NCBI GenBank assembly: GCA_019916065.1
Contig: CM034243.1
Coordinates: 26,004,147 to 26,068,146, forward strand
From: Vitellaria paradoxa
Lineage: Eukaryota > Streptophyta > Magnoliopsida > Ericales > Sapotaceae
DNA length: 64,000 nucleotides
Direction: 5' to 3'
Shown here: positions 35,808-47,596 of the stretch, in pieces
Layout of the letters: each line of letters begins with the position of its first letter
How positions within the stretch are numbered: the first letter of the stretch is position 1
Made by a program: the position numbers and the translations under genes
Notes under the pieces: model-generated
Told to the model about the DNA's origin: nothing
Databases searched by the model: none
What the model saw: only the letters and a program-made list of their open reading frames with translations

Positions 35808-38717
35808 TGTAATAACCCGGATTTCCGTATTAAGATGAATTTGAGATTTTTGATGAGTTTAACATGTAGTAGGTCGTTAAGTTGATTAATGAAAAGTATT
35901 AGGAAATTAAATTAATCAAAGTATGGAGATTGGTTTTAATTTGTAATATCCTAAATGTCTGTATTTATATAATTTGATGATTATTAATAAGTTTAAGATG
36001 TAACAATGTGTTAATTTGATTAATGTGGGTCATTAGGAATGTGATTGGTTGAATTTTGGAAGTAAGGAACTTAATTCCTGAACTTAGCCATTTTTGGCAC
36101 AAAAGGTAGTTGAGGGACGCCTATGCCCTTTTGCGAGACGCCTATAAATGCATGTGGGGGCACCTATGATGTTCTGTAAAATGTCAGACTGATATTCTTT
36201 TTCTTAATCACTCAACGGTTTTTTGTCACTTTGTTGGCTAGGCCTAGGAAAGGGTATGCACTGTAACATACTAGGAGAATAAGCCAAACTTGTGTATAAT
36301 GTGCGTGACAGAAGAGAGAGTGAGAATTTTGGAAGGAGAGGAGAGAGAGCTTGGAACTGGAGGAAGCCGAACGACTTGGGAGTTTGGTAAGTGGTACTAC
36401 CTTTAACCAAACTCAAATTAGTTTTGTAACAATGAAATTAAGTAACCATTAAACACATTATGTGGTTTATTCGTTGTTTGGATTAAAGGGTAAGGAGATT
36501 GATCTACTCGAAGATGGAAGCCTGAAACCGAGTCACTACCTTCATGATTCAAGGCTTGAGGTAGAGATTTCTAGCCTCCTAATAGCACATATGAGATGTA
36601 ATGAACTAGGAAATTTTGTTTAATAATCATTTAGGATTTTGGAAGCTTGAATGCATAATTCAAATGGAGTGTATATGTATTATGTGTATGTATAAGTTTA
36701 AACCAAGATTTTGATTTTGAAAGAATAAGGTCACTAAAACTTGTTTTGATCAATTCATTGGAGTCATCTAGGTTCTAAACAACACCTAGAGACAAAGTTT
36801 AGAACTAAAGGTAGGATTTGGCAAAGTTTGAAATGCAAAACATGAGATAAAGCGCGGACCAAACGGAATAACTATTCTGCATACAAAAGGGCACACATGA
36901 ACTTTTGTGGGGCGTCCATGACCCCCTATCTAGAATACTGAACTTTATTTCTTTTTATAATAATTTGTATATTTTAAACCCCAAACATTATGATTTTAAA
37001 TGATTAACTTAGAATGATTATATAGGTGAAAAGTATATAAATTAGAGTGTGAAAAGAAATACTTAAATAGAAAGATTGGTTTTTAAGACATGTTTAATAT
37101 TGTTTTAATGTTAGGCATATGTGCTCATATCCTATGCATGATATGTTTAATATAGAATTGTTTAACACTGTTAATGAGAATTGAGTGATATTTGATTTGA
37201 AATAAATGGAGATTATGTTAATGGAAAGAAGAGATGCTAGAATGAAATAATAATATGTTAATGTGATATTGGAATACGTTGAGATTAGTGAATTGGATGT
37301 CATGATAATATAGGTTATTCTTTGATTGAATGAGATGATAAAAAGAATATGATAACGTTAATGGGAGATGTTTAAGAGATAACATAAAAGATATTGAATT
37401 ACTGAAAAGATATATGATTTACTATTCGTTGTTTTGTGAAAAGATTTATTATATTGATTGATTATGATTACTGAAATATGATTTGTTGTTTATATTGAAT
37501 GATATTGACTATTTGATCATGATAAGAATAAATTGATTATGATGAAAATGATATAATAAATTTGGAATATGTTGAGTTATTATTGAAATTGATAATGAAA
37601 GTGAAAGAAAATGATGAGACGATGTGTATTGATTGTGGATTATGATGACATATTATAAATAAAATGATTGAGGATGATAATGTAAAGAGATTAAAAGATA
37701 ATGTGATTGATGTCGTGACATAGGGATGGGGGTACCGAAAAATAAGAAGGGTACAATGATTACCTTATGATTGAAAGACTAAAACCTATACAGGGATTGA
37801 TGTTCATGTCAGTAAGTTAGTAGCATACAATATGACATAATTGTTGCTGATCATGGCCCTTAACAACGACGTGTACTATGGTTAATCATGGCTCTTAATG
37901 ACGACGTGTACTGTGGCTAATCATGGCCCTAAACGACGACTTGTATTGTGGCTAATCATGGCCATGTGGCTAATTGTGGCCCTAAACTAGGATGTATGTT
38001 ATAGCTAATCGTGGCCTCTAACAACAACATATAACACACTCATCCCGTAGATTTAAATAGAAATGAAAATATGACTGAAAAACAATGACGATGATGTTAA
38101 GAAAAATGATAATTGAAGTTATTGTTAAGATTTATGATGATGGCATTGATATTTGAATTTAATGTTGTATTATGATGATTTTGAGAGATGTTATTTATAT
38201 GATGATTGTGACATTTATATTGATGATGTTATGACTATGTTGGAGATGTTGATTTAATTGTGTTAATTATACTTTATGTCTTTTCTTTACATATTTTATA
38301 TACTTTTATTATGCTTTGTGAGCTCAAGTAGACTAATACTCACGTTCCTATAAAATGTTGTTGTAGGTCTTGAGACTAGGATTTAGGTGGGCCCATGATT
38401 GGATTTGACGATGAAATTGCAGTAGCAGATATTTTGTGTTTTTAAGATTTAAAATTTAATTATTTGGGATTGTAATAGTTGTTTAAGTCTAGATGTTAAT
38501 CGATTGGATTGTAGAGGCCAAGATTTTATTCTGGGTTCGATTTGGAGCATTGTTGTCCAGTTGGACCAAGGCTTAGATATTATGGATTTATTATTATTTG
38601 TTATTATATATGTTGCTCCAAGGTACTTACATTGCTTTGATCAGGGTATTGGTAATATGTGCATGATGTATATGTTTATTCACTCGCCCCATAGGTCAAT
38701 AGATTCAGGGCATGATA
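35808..38717 (+). repeat. 5' LTR of a chromovirus (Ty3/gypsy)
   Basis: It starts TGTAATAACCCGGATTTCC and ends GGGCATGATA, a mutated form of the usual GGGCGTGACA, directly before the primer site. At about 2.9 kb it is long but within the range of Tekay/Del-like elements. The start is partly repeated at about 35942 (TTGTAATATCCTAAATGTCTG), so a small tandem duplication or nested LTR piece is present. A 35 bp minisatellite lies at 37846-38040. The R-region-like GAGCTCAAGTAGACTAATAC is at about 38322. Confidence 0.7.
37846..38040 (+). repeat. 35 bp minisatellite in the chromovirus LTR
   Basis: About five and a half units of the type GCTAATCATGGCCCTAAACG...GTGTACTGTG. The units begin at about 37847, 37882 and 37917, then a shortened one near 37952 and two decayed ones. 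Unit sequences differ by several bases each. Confidence 0.75.
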
Positions 38718-38720
38718 AGT

Positions 38721-38739
38721 TAGTATCAGAGTCTAGGTT
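38721..38739 (+). other. Primer binding site, initiator tRNA-Met
   Basis: TAGTATCAGAGTCTAGGTT is the consensus TGGTATCAGAGCCTAGGTT with two transitions, sitting three bases after the LTR end. Confidence 0.75.
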
Positions 38740-41700
38740 AAAATGCTTAGAGGACAGTAGGAGTCTGGCATTACATGTTGCATGCTTACAATATGACTAA
38801 CCTTTAGTTATTTTAAAGATGGATTCATTGGTATTTTATGGTATAGTTGGTGGTGGAAGCATACGAAACTGATAATGTTACTCGAAAAGTGACCTTATTG
38901 GTAAGAGACATGAAAACTTAGAAAATATCCTTGGTTGATAGTAAGTAAAGTTGATGTGAGCAAGTGATGTAATTAGTGGTGATCTTGGGCCTAAGCATAA
39001 GGTTTGAAAGATATTTTAGTAGTAGTTTTGACATTGGGAATGATGGTTAGACGTGGTTATGAATACAATAGAAAATTTTAAATTTGAAGTATAAGAGGCT
39101 TAGAGAGTCTTAAGTTAATGACTCAAGGATTTATTGATCTTGCCTTTTATTGTTAAGTAATGTATAATTGTGGAATGATTTTAAAATAGTAATGGTAATG
39201 GTAAAGATTTTAATTTTAAAATGGATGGGTTACCTACTAGACAAGTAGTGATTGACTGTTACTATAGATTAGTGACGACCATTTTACCAAATGACATTAT
39301 AGTTCAGATTTGAGATAAGGCAAGAATAATGTTGTTTCTCCACTAATGATATTAGGTGCAGTGGGAAACCTTGTGTTCAAGTGGTTAGTTTGAGGTTAAA
39401 TAAGAAGAAGTCTTGATTTTGTTTTCTATAAGTGATGTGTAGATTGTGGATGTGTTTCCTGAAAATGAGTAGGGTTAACCTTTTCAACGAAAAATTTATA
39501 TTTCCTGGATTTATGTCAGTTGTCTCTTTTGATTCCTATTGTGCTATATTCTATGGCACGGCTAAGGTTTGGAAGTTTAGAATTTAATTAATTGATTTGT
39601 GGTCCTATGGCTTTATCTAGTATAGTATTTGACGTCAGGACATTTAGATTTTCTTGTTAAGATGAATGGTAAAAGGTTTGAAGTTTTGAGTAAATTAGAA
39701 GTTGTTGAACTTAGAGGTAATTGAGGAAACATATTGGTTATCAAGTTTTGGTAATTGGACTGAACAATTATGCATTAAAAATAGTAAATATGGGTCTGGT
39801 TTATTTGAGATAAAGTTTGAAGCTATATATATTTGGTCAAGTAATTATAATGGATCCTTTAATGATTTAGTTGTATTAGTTGAGTATAGTCAAGGTTGTG
39901 TTGATATTTAAGTTTTATGAGTCTAGCGAATTACTACCACTGCCTATTTAGAATACCTATCAACTAAGGACTTATTAATTCAACTGATATGAGAAAGAGC
40001 TAAAAATTAGTGGGTTAAGTTAATAAGGGACATTTTATAAGCTGAGGCGTAGGGTGAACGAAACTCTATGTTAGCTATTTTTACCCATGGAAAGGGTTAC
40101 TCTGGATATTGTGATAGATTACGAGAAAATTAGGTTGTGTGCTATGTATAATGATCAAATGACGGCGTTAGTTGAGATAGTTGAAATCACACGAGAATGA
40201 TAATCTATACTTGACTTGAAATTAGCTTTAATGACTTTAAATTGAAGTTTTGGTAGTGTTAGTAGAATGGTAGAAAAGTTTAGAATGTACTTAGAACATG
40301 AGGATTTTAGAGTTATTTATTTATACAATGTGGTTTGACGAGGTAATATAGTTGAATAAAGTACTAGGAAAATTTGGTTTTAAAATCTCCAATGTTATTT
40401 AGGTGAGGCCAACATAATGGCCGATGCTTTAAATAAGAGATCGAGGAGTTTGATTGTTGTTAATGTTCTGTCAGTGAAGCCTGTGAGGAAATGTTTAGGA
40501 TTTTGAGATCTTTGGGATGAGAATTATGATAATAGAGAAACAAATTTTTAGAGATGGAGTTATTAAAAAATGGTATTGATAATGTGGATAGGGGTTATTT
40601 AGTTCCATCATGGGACTAGTTTTATCAGAAAATGTAGTATTGTCAGTCTTTTGACAAGTGTTGAGTACGAAAGTATAAACTTATATGAATAATTGAGACT
40701 TAAGAACAAAGTAATTGAGACTTCATATGGTAAATCGAATTTTATATTTTATGAAATTATAGTTGTGAGACAAAGGATAGTAGAAAAGGTTGGAAATGAA
40801 AGATTTTGAAGAATATATTTGAAAGTCCTGACTAAGAATTTGGAGAATATTTGAGGGTATTAATTATACAAGACTTATCATACTTGTTAGGCTTTGAGAT
40901 GACTAAATTGGAGCCATACCATTAGTTGATTAGATGTTTTGTTATGATCAATTTAAGTGTGATGTGGTATATGGTGTATAAAATGGTGCTATGATTTGCC
41001 TTGAGTATAATTAGAATTAAGAATTTTATGCTAAACATACAGATATTACATAGTTGTGGTAAATGAGAAAGAAATTAGAATTGATAAAAGAGGGATTTGT
41101 AGTTTAATTTAGTCTAAGTGTTTATTATATGATGTGTTAGGGATTGTGGCTTTATATTAGGAATTATAAAGTTTAACTTTGACCATTTGATTGGTATGTT
41201 TGATTTTAGTTGAAATAATCATTGGAATTTTTAAAAGAGTGATTTAAGGCTTGGGTACCACTAATTGATGGTAAGGTAGGAGGATATTTCTAAACCGATG
41301 CTCTATGAGTTCCTGATAGTGCTATATAGGTTGATTAATACTCCAACAATATTCATAGATTGGAAAAGCAAGGTGTTTAATGAATATCTAGACAAGCTAA
41401 AGGGGTATGTAGGTATGTTCTTGGGATTATTTGCTTGTTATGCATTTACAAGATTTTGATTGATGAAGAGTTATTTGCTAAAGTTTGGGATGAAATTGAC
41501 GTGGCATGTATATGTATGTGTGTGTTGGTATAATGAAAATGAGATAGAGAGTATTGAATAGTGGGTTAGGGAGTTTCATGTGCTCGATTGTTTATAGATT
41601 ATATTGGAACTTATTGAGGTAATGTGGCATGCTTTGGTAAGTTGAAATATTGGTTTATCAACTGGTTTATGGTGTGTAAGTGTATATATGGGAATATCAA

Positions 41701-44116
41701 GCTGGTTGAAAGAGATGACTTCTAGTGAAAAAGATTATTTGGGTTTAGTTTGGCAAAAGTTAGAAGCTAATAAGTGAGTTCGGCTATAATTGGAAGTAGG
41801 AAAGAGGATGAATATGTGAAAAGAAAAAAGTTTTGAAATCGAATAAATAACTTACTGAGTTTATTTGTTAGTTTCCCTGTTTTATATTCAGATAATTAAC
41901 TAAGATATGGGTAACATGGTAAATCATGATTTAGAATTTGTGGATTTTAATTTTAATCAGTATCTAATTAGTTAGGATGGATTGAAAAATTGGTAACTTA
42001 ATGGAGTTAATGCAAGCATGCAAATATGGGGAAAAATTGAGATGGAAGTGATACTTGAGAAGTAGAAGTGTATGAATAAAAAGGAAAGTCATAAAGTTAG
42101 AATTGATAAAGGATTTGTGGTTTAATTTGGTTAGTAGATATGCTTAATCGGATATTTATTATACTAAAATATGGTACACTTGGTGTGTTTTTATGCAATT
42201 AGTATGATTTTGTTGTGATGTTTGGTGTCAAATATGTGTTTGGCATTTTAAATTTTAAGGTAACCTATTTGGTTTATGGTATGGCTTTGATCGGATAGAC
42301 TCGAGGATTTAGTTGGAGGGATTAAATATTAATGCCATGTGTTTCAGGTTTAGATTTATGGGAGAAATTAAGAATGAAAAGAAAACGATAAGACCGGTAC
42401 AAGGTTGTTGTGGTAAGAGGAATTGGTAAATAAAATATTTTATGATTATAATCCGTAATTAATTGAAAAGATTGATAAAGTGGTTGGTAATAGCGAATGA
42501 TAAATTAAGATAAGAATTTCGGGTGAAAGAAGAAGATATTAAATTATATGATAAAGTGAATGAAAACCCTAGAAATGGGAGTGTTGTGGATGTGTAATAA
42601 TGGAACTTTGTGTGTTCTTATTATCTTGACTGTGTGATCAAGGGACATGAAGTGTGTGTGTTAGTATATTGACATAAATTTGTGGAGAGAATTATTATTG
42701 AAGAAAAAGTATGAATGTAAATCAGATGAAAAAATCGATGGAAAAAAGATCCTAAAATATTTAAGTGAGAAATGTTATGGAAATTTGAATAAGGGAATAT
42801 CGATATTATAATGCGGAGGAAATGTTAAAAGTTTAATTTTGTTAAGGAAATGATTTTGATTTGGGAGATGATCAGGTATAATATTGTGGAAATTTAAAAA
42901 AAAGTATAAAATTTCGAAACATGCTGATAGAGATCTCAATCAATCAACCACACACAAACAAAAGATTATAGAAAGTAGTATACAAGAAACGAGAAAACCC
43001 ACGAAGGGAAATCTCAAATAAAACATTCGCTAAAATCAAACGTTAGTTACAAACTCAACCCCTCGATAAATTGACTGTTCGACTCTATACTCTTATTGAC
43101 ATTTGTTCGACTCCTCGACTTACCAACTCCTCTAGTGAAAACCCTTCGACTTCTCAAAGGCACGATACTAACTCCTCAGTAGCTTTGCTGAATCCACAGC
43201 GTGCTGAATCCTCAACCTTCATCAACCTTAAACCCGAACTCCTTCGGATTGAACATGAAACATGTTGGCTAAGTGATGGAGAGAATCATCCAACTTTTTG
43301 GCCCACAAACTATTGTTTGTTCTCTCTATTTCTGTGTGTGTCCTTTTTCCAGAAGACATCAGGAGATATATATAGGCAAATAGAGGCGACTAGGGCTCGA
43401 AACGATCAAAACAAGCTGGAAAAGTCTACCTCGTGGGAAGGGCACACCCGGAGGCTTCTCACTACCATCGTACAAATCAGTGCGGTGATCCTGCACGGCC
43501 AAATCTCAGAATTCAGCTCTCGGGATTTTCCAGCAACAAACTGCGGCCTTACTGCGGACATCCTGCGTAAATCAATTCCGAACCTTGTTTGGACTCTTCA
43601 GGACTTCCAGTCGTTATAGAAACTTGATTTTCTGAGGCATTTTTGAATTCTAATCGACTTAGGACTCTAGTGTCTTAGCTTACACTAAGTCTAAAGTACA
43701 TACAATTCTATTTGATCATGAATTTGCCAATTTACAATTTTAACCTTAACAAAGTATATAATAATAGGGCGGTATAAGATAACGTTTAAGGTTTGGTGTT
43801 AGGAGATAAGGGATTTAAAAGTGGATTGTTAGTACAAATATTTTAAGAAGATATTGAGTTAATTATCAAATTAGAGTAGCATAGTGGAAGCGTGGATACT
43901 TGTTCTAAATTGCTATGATTTGTTGACTTGTGAAGTGATCTAAGTATTACTTAATGAGTAAATTTTTAAATCATATTCACGTTAGAAGTGTCATGATACT
44001 AAAAAATCTACTTGGGAGCATGAATCCGAGATGCAGAGATGGTATTTATAGTTGTTTTCTTAAAGTTGTACTTGTATTGAAATTTTGAGGATGAAATTTT
44101 TATAAGGAAGAGAGAA
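38740..44116 (+). pseudogene. Heavily decayed gag-pol of the chromovirus
   Basis: Only islands can be read. IVDVFPENE near 39446 corresponds to the DVFPEELPGLPP motif at the start of reverse transcriptase. GEANIMADALNKR at 40402-40440 corresponds to the GKANVVADALSR motif at the end of RNase H. A second RT-like piece, YEFLIVLYRLINTPTIFIDW, lies at about 41306-41365, after the RNase H island; this order means rearrangement or a nested relative. STWEHESEMQ near 44011 matches the end of integrase just before the 3' LTR. The polypurine region ATTTTGAGGATGAAATTT...AAGGAAGAGAGAA ends at 44116. A solo Copia LTR interrupts the element at about 42907. Confidence 0.7.
42907..43751 (-). mobile_element. 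Solo Copia LTR nested in the chromovirus
   Basis: This GC-richer block reads on the minus strand as an LTR: it starts TGTTAAGGTTAAAATTG (complement of 43735-43751), has a TATA-like CCTATATATATCTCC (complement of about 43359-43373), and a T-rich end with GTGGGTTTTCTCG. AAGTA stands on both sides (42902-42906 and 43752-43756). The inner end is TA instead of CA, explainable by a C-to-T change. The 182-residue plus-strand frame inside (43071-43619) is not a gene. Solo status follows from seeing one LTR and no interior. Confidence 0.6.
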
Positions 44117-44158
44117 TGCAATAACCCGAATTTTCGTATTAAGATGAATTGGAGATAA
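44117..44158 (+). repeat. Truncated 3' LTR of the chromovirus
   Basis: TGCAATAACCCGAATTTTCG at 44117 matches the 5' LTR start at 35808 (TGTAATAACCCGGATTTCCG) for about 38 bases, then stops after AAGATGAATTGGAGATA. Roughly 80 bp later copy B of the segmental duplication begins. Nearly 2.9 kb of LTR is missing. Confidence 0.8.
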
Positions 44159-44823
44159 AGGAAATAAATTTTGTGTTAACTTTTATAACAAACTTTTGTG
44201 TTAAGGAAATAACTTTCTATTAAATAGATAAATTGATAACTTTTGTGTTTTAAATGTAACTCGAATCTATTGTCTTTTAGTTCAAAATTGTATTGGAGGT
44301 CAAAGACAACAAACTATCAATATGGAATAACACCGTTTAAGCATGTCCTCTTTCTTTATATATTAATATAAATTTTTAATTGATTGTCAGGATAAAAGTG
44401 CACACAATGTGTGTGATAATGATTCTTTTTCTCTAATTTTCTTTTTTTTTTCTCATTTTATATTTTGTATTTTTTTATAAATTAATTATAGTATGGGAAG
44501 TTAGAAGAAAAGTTAAAATAATTTAAAGAAGAGAAGTTAATAAATAAAAGTAGTTAAAAATAGAAATTAATAGGAATTAAATGGTATTTGTAAAATTGAA
44601 AAATTGTATGTAATTGCACAAAAAGAAAAATAAAAAAATTGTTTCACCATTATATGTTATTAATGATAAATTTATAACTTTGGAGAGATTAAAGTCAAAA
44701 ACCGTTGTTGACTAATAGTTATTTGACTATGGAGCTAAATTTATAACAAAAATTTAATAATTGGTAAAGTCAATGTAGTTTATGAAATGTCTAGAGTATT
44801 GCCTCAATTTTTATCAAACTTTA

Positions 44824-45205
44824 AATTCTGTTTGAAATGATAAATTTAATTAGATTTTATTTTATTTGATGAGAATTATCACAAATTCTTATGTTTTGAT
44901 TATATTTGATTTGATTTCATAACTTAATTTTTAGAATATTTATATCATTTGAAATCTAATTCAAAATAATAGAATTTGATTAGAATTATTATTTTCTTAA
45001 ACCATTTAAATAAGTAGATAAATTTACCCGCATATATCATATTTACGAGATTTTCTATTTCCTATTAATATTGTTAAATTTGGTTTTTCTCTTAAATCAA
45101 ATCAATTCAATATTTAAATTCAGAATATGTTTCAAATACAAAATTTTATTTACCAAATCAAATCAATTTTGAGATAAGAATATTTTCAAATGGTGTATAT
45201 GATTG
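44824..45205 (+). mobile_element. Dispersed ~0.4 kb MITE, member 2
   Basis: Copy of 23630-24025 within duplicated block B. It begins ATTCTGTTTGAAATGATAAA and ends TTTTCAAATGGTGTATATG. Confidence 0.6.
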
Positions 45206-45744
45206 TATTTGCCAAAAAAAAAAAAAAAGAAAAGAGATAGAGACTCAAAATCCATTATGTTGTTTGAATTATGATAAAAAATGAAAAAAAATAAAATTTA
45301 AAAGATTAAAGTTAATTAAATGAAAAGATTTATTTTACTTTATTACATATTTTTTAATCTATATAAAGATATTTATATAGATTTTATGTTTCTTTTATTT
45401 TTTCTTACTTTTTCCTTTCGCCTTTGCTTTTTCCCCATAAAATCCTTACCCTCAACACAACTTAAGAATGCTTCACGTAATTTATTCTTTATGATTCAAA
45501 TTGGATAGTTGTTTCGGGAAAAAAAAAAAAAAAACAAAAACAAAACAAAAAAAATTTGTTTTTTGGATTTTTGCACAAATTGAAAAATATATTTTATTAA
45601 AATTATAAATATATCTTCTTAGGTATTTTTGATTTTAGTGCATTAAAGGGAAAACATAGATTTTTTTAAATCTCATTTTGCGCTAAAAAAAAAAGTTTAT
45701 GCTGTTTTTATGCTTTTCCCCCCAAACACATCCTAAACTAAAAC

Positions 45745-46107
45745 AATTATTAAAGCCCACGAGGTTGGGCCGAGCTCGGCGCCGCTGATGGCCTCTTACT
45801 GGGCCACTTCTCCGTTCGCGGGGCTGCAGTGGGCGCGGCCTACAACGACGCCGTTTCGGAGTCCCCCCACCTTCTTCGCGTCTTTACTTCAAGGGCGGGC
45901 AGGAGGAAACCCTAACGCGCGCTCTTTCTCTCTCTCTCTAATTGTGACAAAAAGAAGAAGAAGAAAGAAGAGAAAATTGAGAGGCGGTTTGGGTTGGAAG
46001 CCGCACCTGCGTGTGCTACTAACTGCAATCAAAGGTCTAAAACACCAAAATCAACGCCATTCCTCACAAATGGTTCCTGTGTGTAATTTGTGCAGATGGC
46101 GTGTGAG
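45745..46107 (+). promoter_or_regulatory. Promoter and 5' leader exon of the ZRF1 gene
   Basis: GC-rich island. Site II words: AGCCCA 45754-45759, TGGGCC 45766-45771 and TGGGCC 45800-45805. Near-palindrome CAACGACGCCGTTT at 45843-45856. Telo-box AAACCCTA at 45907-45914, followed by a CT run that is a likely start-site region. The leader exon ends ATGGCGTGTGAG before the donor GTAACT at 46108. The AUG there opens an upstream frame without a stop before the donor, unlike copy A. The 107-residue frame across this island is not a protein. Confidence 0.6.
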
Positions 46108-47564
46108 GTAACTATCTGTCTCCATAAACCTACTTTAATAATAATAATGATTATTGTTATTATATGAATGGGTGCTCCATAGCCTTCCTACTTTCATGAT
46201 CCTCGTATTGAGCTCTTTTCTTTTAACAGTTTTTGTGATGCTGTAGTTAATGAATATTGGGTTTAGCTACAGCTTTGGAAACAAAGCATTGTTTTTCTTT
46301 CCTTTTTTTTTCATGTTTCACTTTTTTATTTTTATTTTTTTTAATTTTCTTACATGATAGATGATACTTTTTTTTTATTTATACTTTAAATGCTTTGATC
46401 ATTATTTTTTTCCCCTCTTAAAAATGTTTTTAATTGGTGAAGGTTGCTGTTTCTGAGTGAAGCCCACCAACTGTATGAAATAATGACTGACTCAGGACTT
46501 GTGATATGAATTGCATAGTGGCAGAAAAATATGGGACCAAAAGTCTCATAGAGTATTCATAAGATCGTGATTTGTGCGTTTGTTGTTACATGTCAACGGG
46601 AAACTAAATATGGTTTTTTCAAAAAAAAAAAAAAAAAGGAAAAAAATTTAATAATAATAACAACAACAACAATAACAATGATAATATATTATTATTATTA
46701 TTATTATTATTAGTAATAATAATGATTATACTATTATTAGTTGGGAGATGATAGTATATTATTGAGAATAGCACCAAAAGAAAGAATGGGATTTCAAGCT
46801 GTGTACAGAATGCTTACAAATCATAACTCTCAAGCAACGTCTTAATCTTTCCAGCAGACTAGCTACGTTACATAATTTACATTGGATGGCCCCAAAATTT
46901 TTACTCTTACCTTTATATACACAGAATCATCTAGATTTAAGCAATTTCTTCCGCCTCTCTTCTTTGGAATGCGCCAACTAAGATATGGAGGTCTGATGCT
47001 CCTCACCTTTAATCGCCTTAACAAATTTCCCCTCCTTTGATGTAGCTAGCAAGTCCACCATGGGTATTAGAAACACCCAATTGATCCTAATTAATTTGAC
47101 TCTTTGCGACCATACAATATATGAGAAGCTGATTCGGCGATGTTGCTATAGGATATTTTATCATGAAGAGCTTTTTGAGTGCTCTGAATCCAGCATAACT
47201 GCCACTTTTCTGGGTTTTCCGTATTACTGGCTAACTCTATTGGGAAATTGATTCCCGAGCAATCCACAATTATGTATTTAAGAGTTTAGCCTTAAATCTT
47301 TGTCCCATGATCAAATACCATAAAGGACTGTCAAGGCTGAACCATCAGTCTGGATGCCATATTGTACTGGCCATTATAGTCTGGTAATACCATGTCAACT
47401 ATACACGTATAAAAAAGAAACAAAGATCTGTTTTGTTCCAGAAAGCATATCTGTCTGTACTGGTTTGTGCTGGGATTTTTTTATTTTTTTTGAGGCTGTG
47501 CGGGTGCATTTCAGACAGTGGAGTTTTGTTGTTGTTGTTGTTTTTTTTTTTCCTAATCCCCCCG

Positions 47565-47596
<32 letters not shown>

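Noticed and set aside
43071..43619. 182-residue open frame, the longest unassigned plus-strand frame
   Set aside because: It lies inside a solo Copia LTR read on the other strand, has no recognisable domain, and is open because the LTR is GC-richer than its surroundings.
45788..46111. 107-residue frame at the ZRF1 leader
   Set aside because: It covers promoter and 5' UTR sequence (telo-box, CT run, splice donor). The matching frame in copy A (24523-24762) has a different, shorter protein, so it is not conserved as coding.
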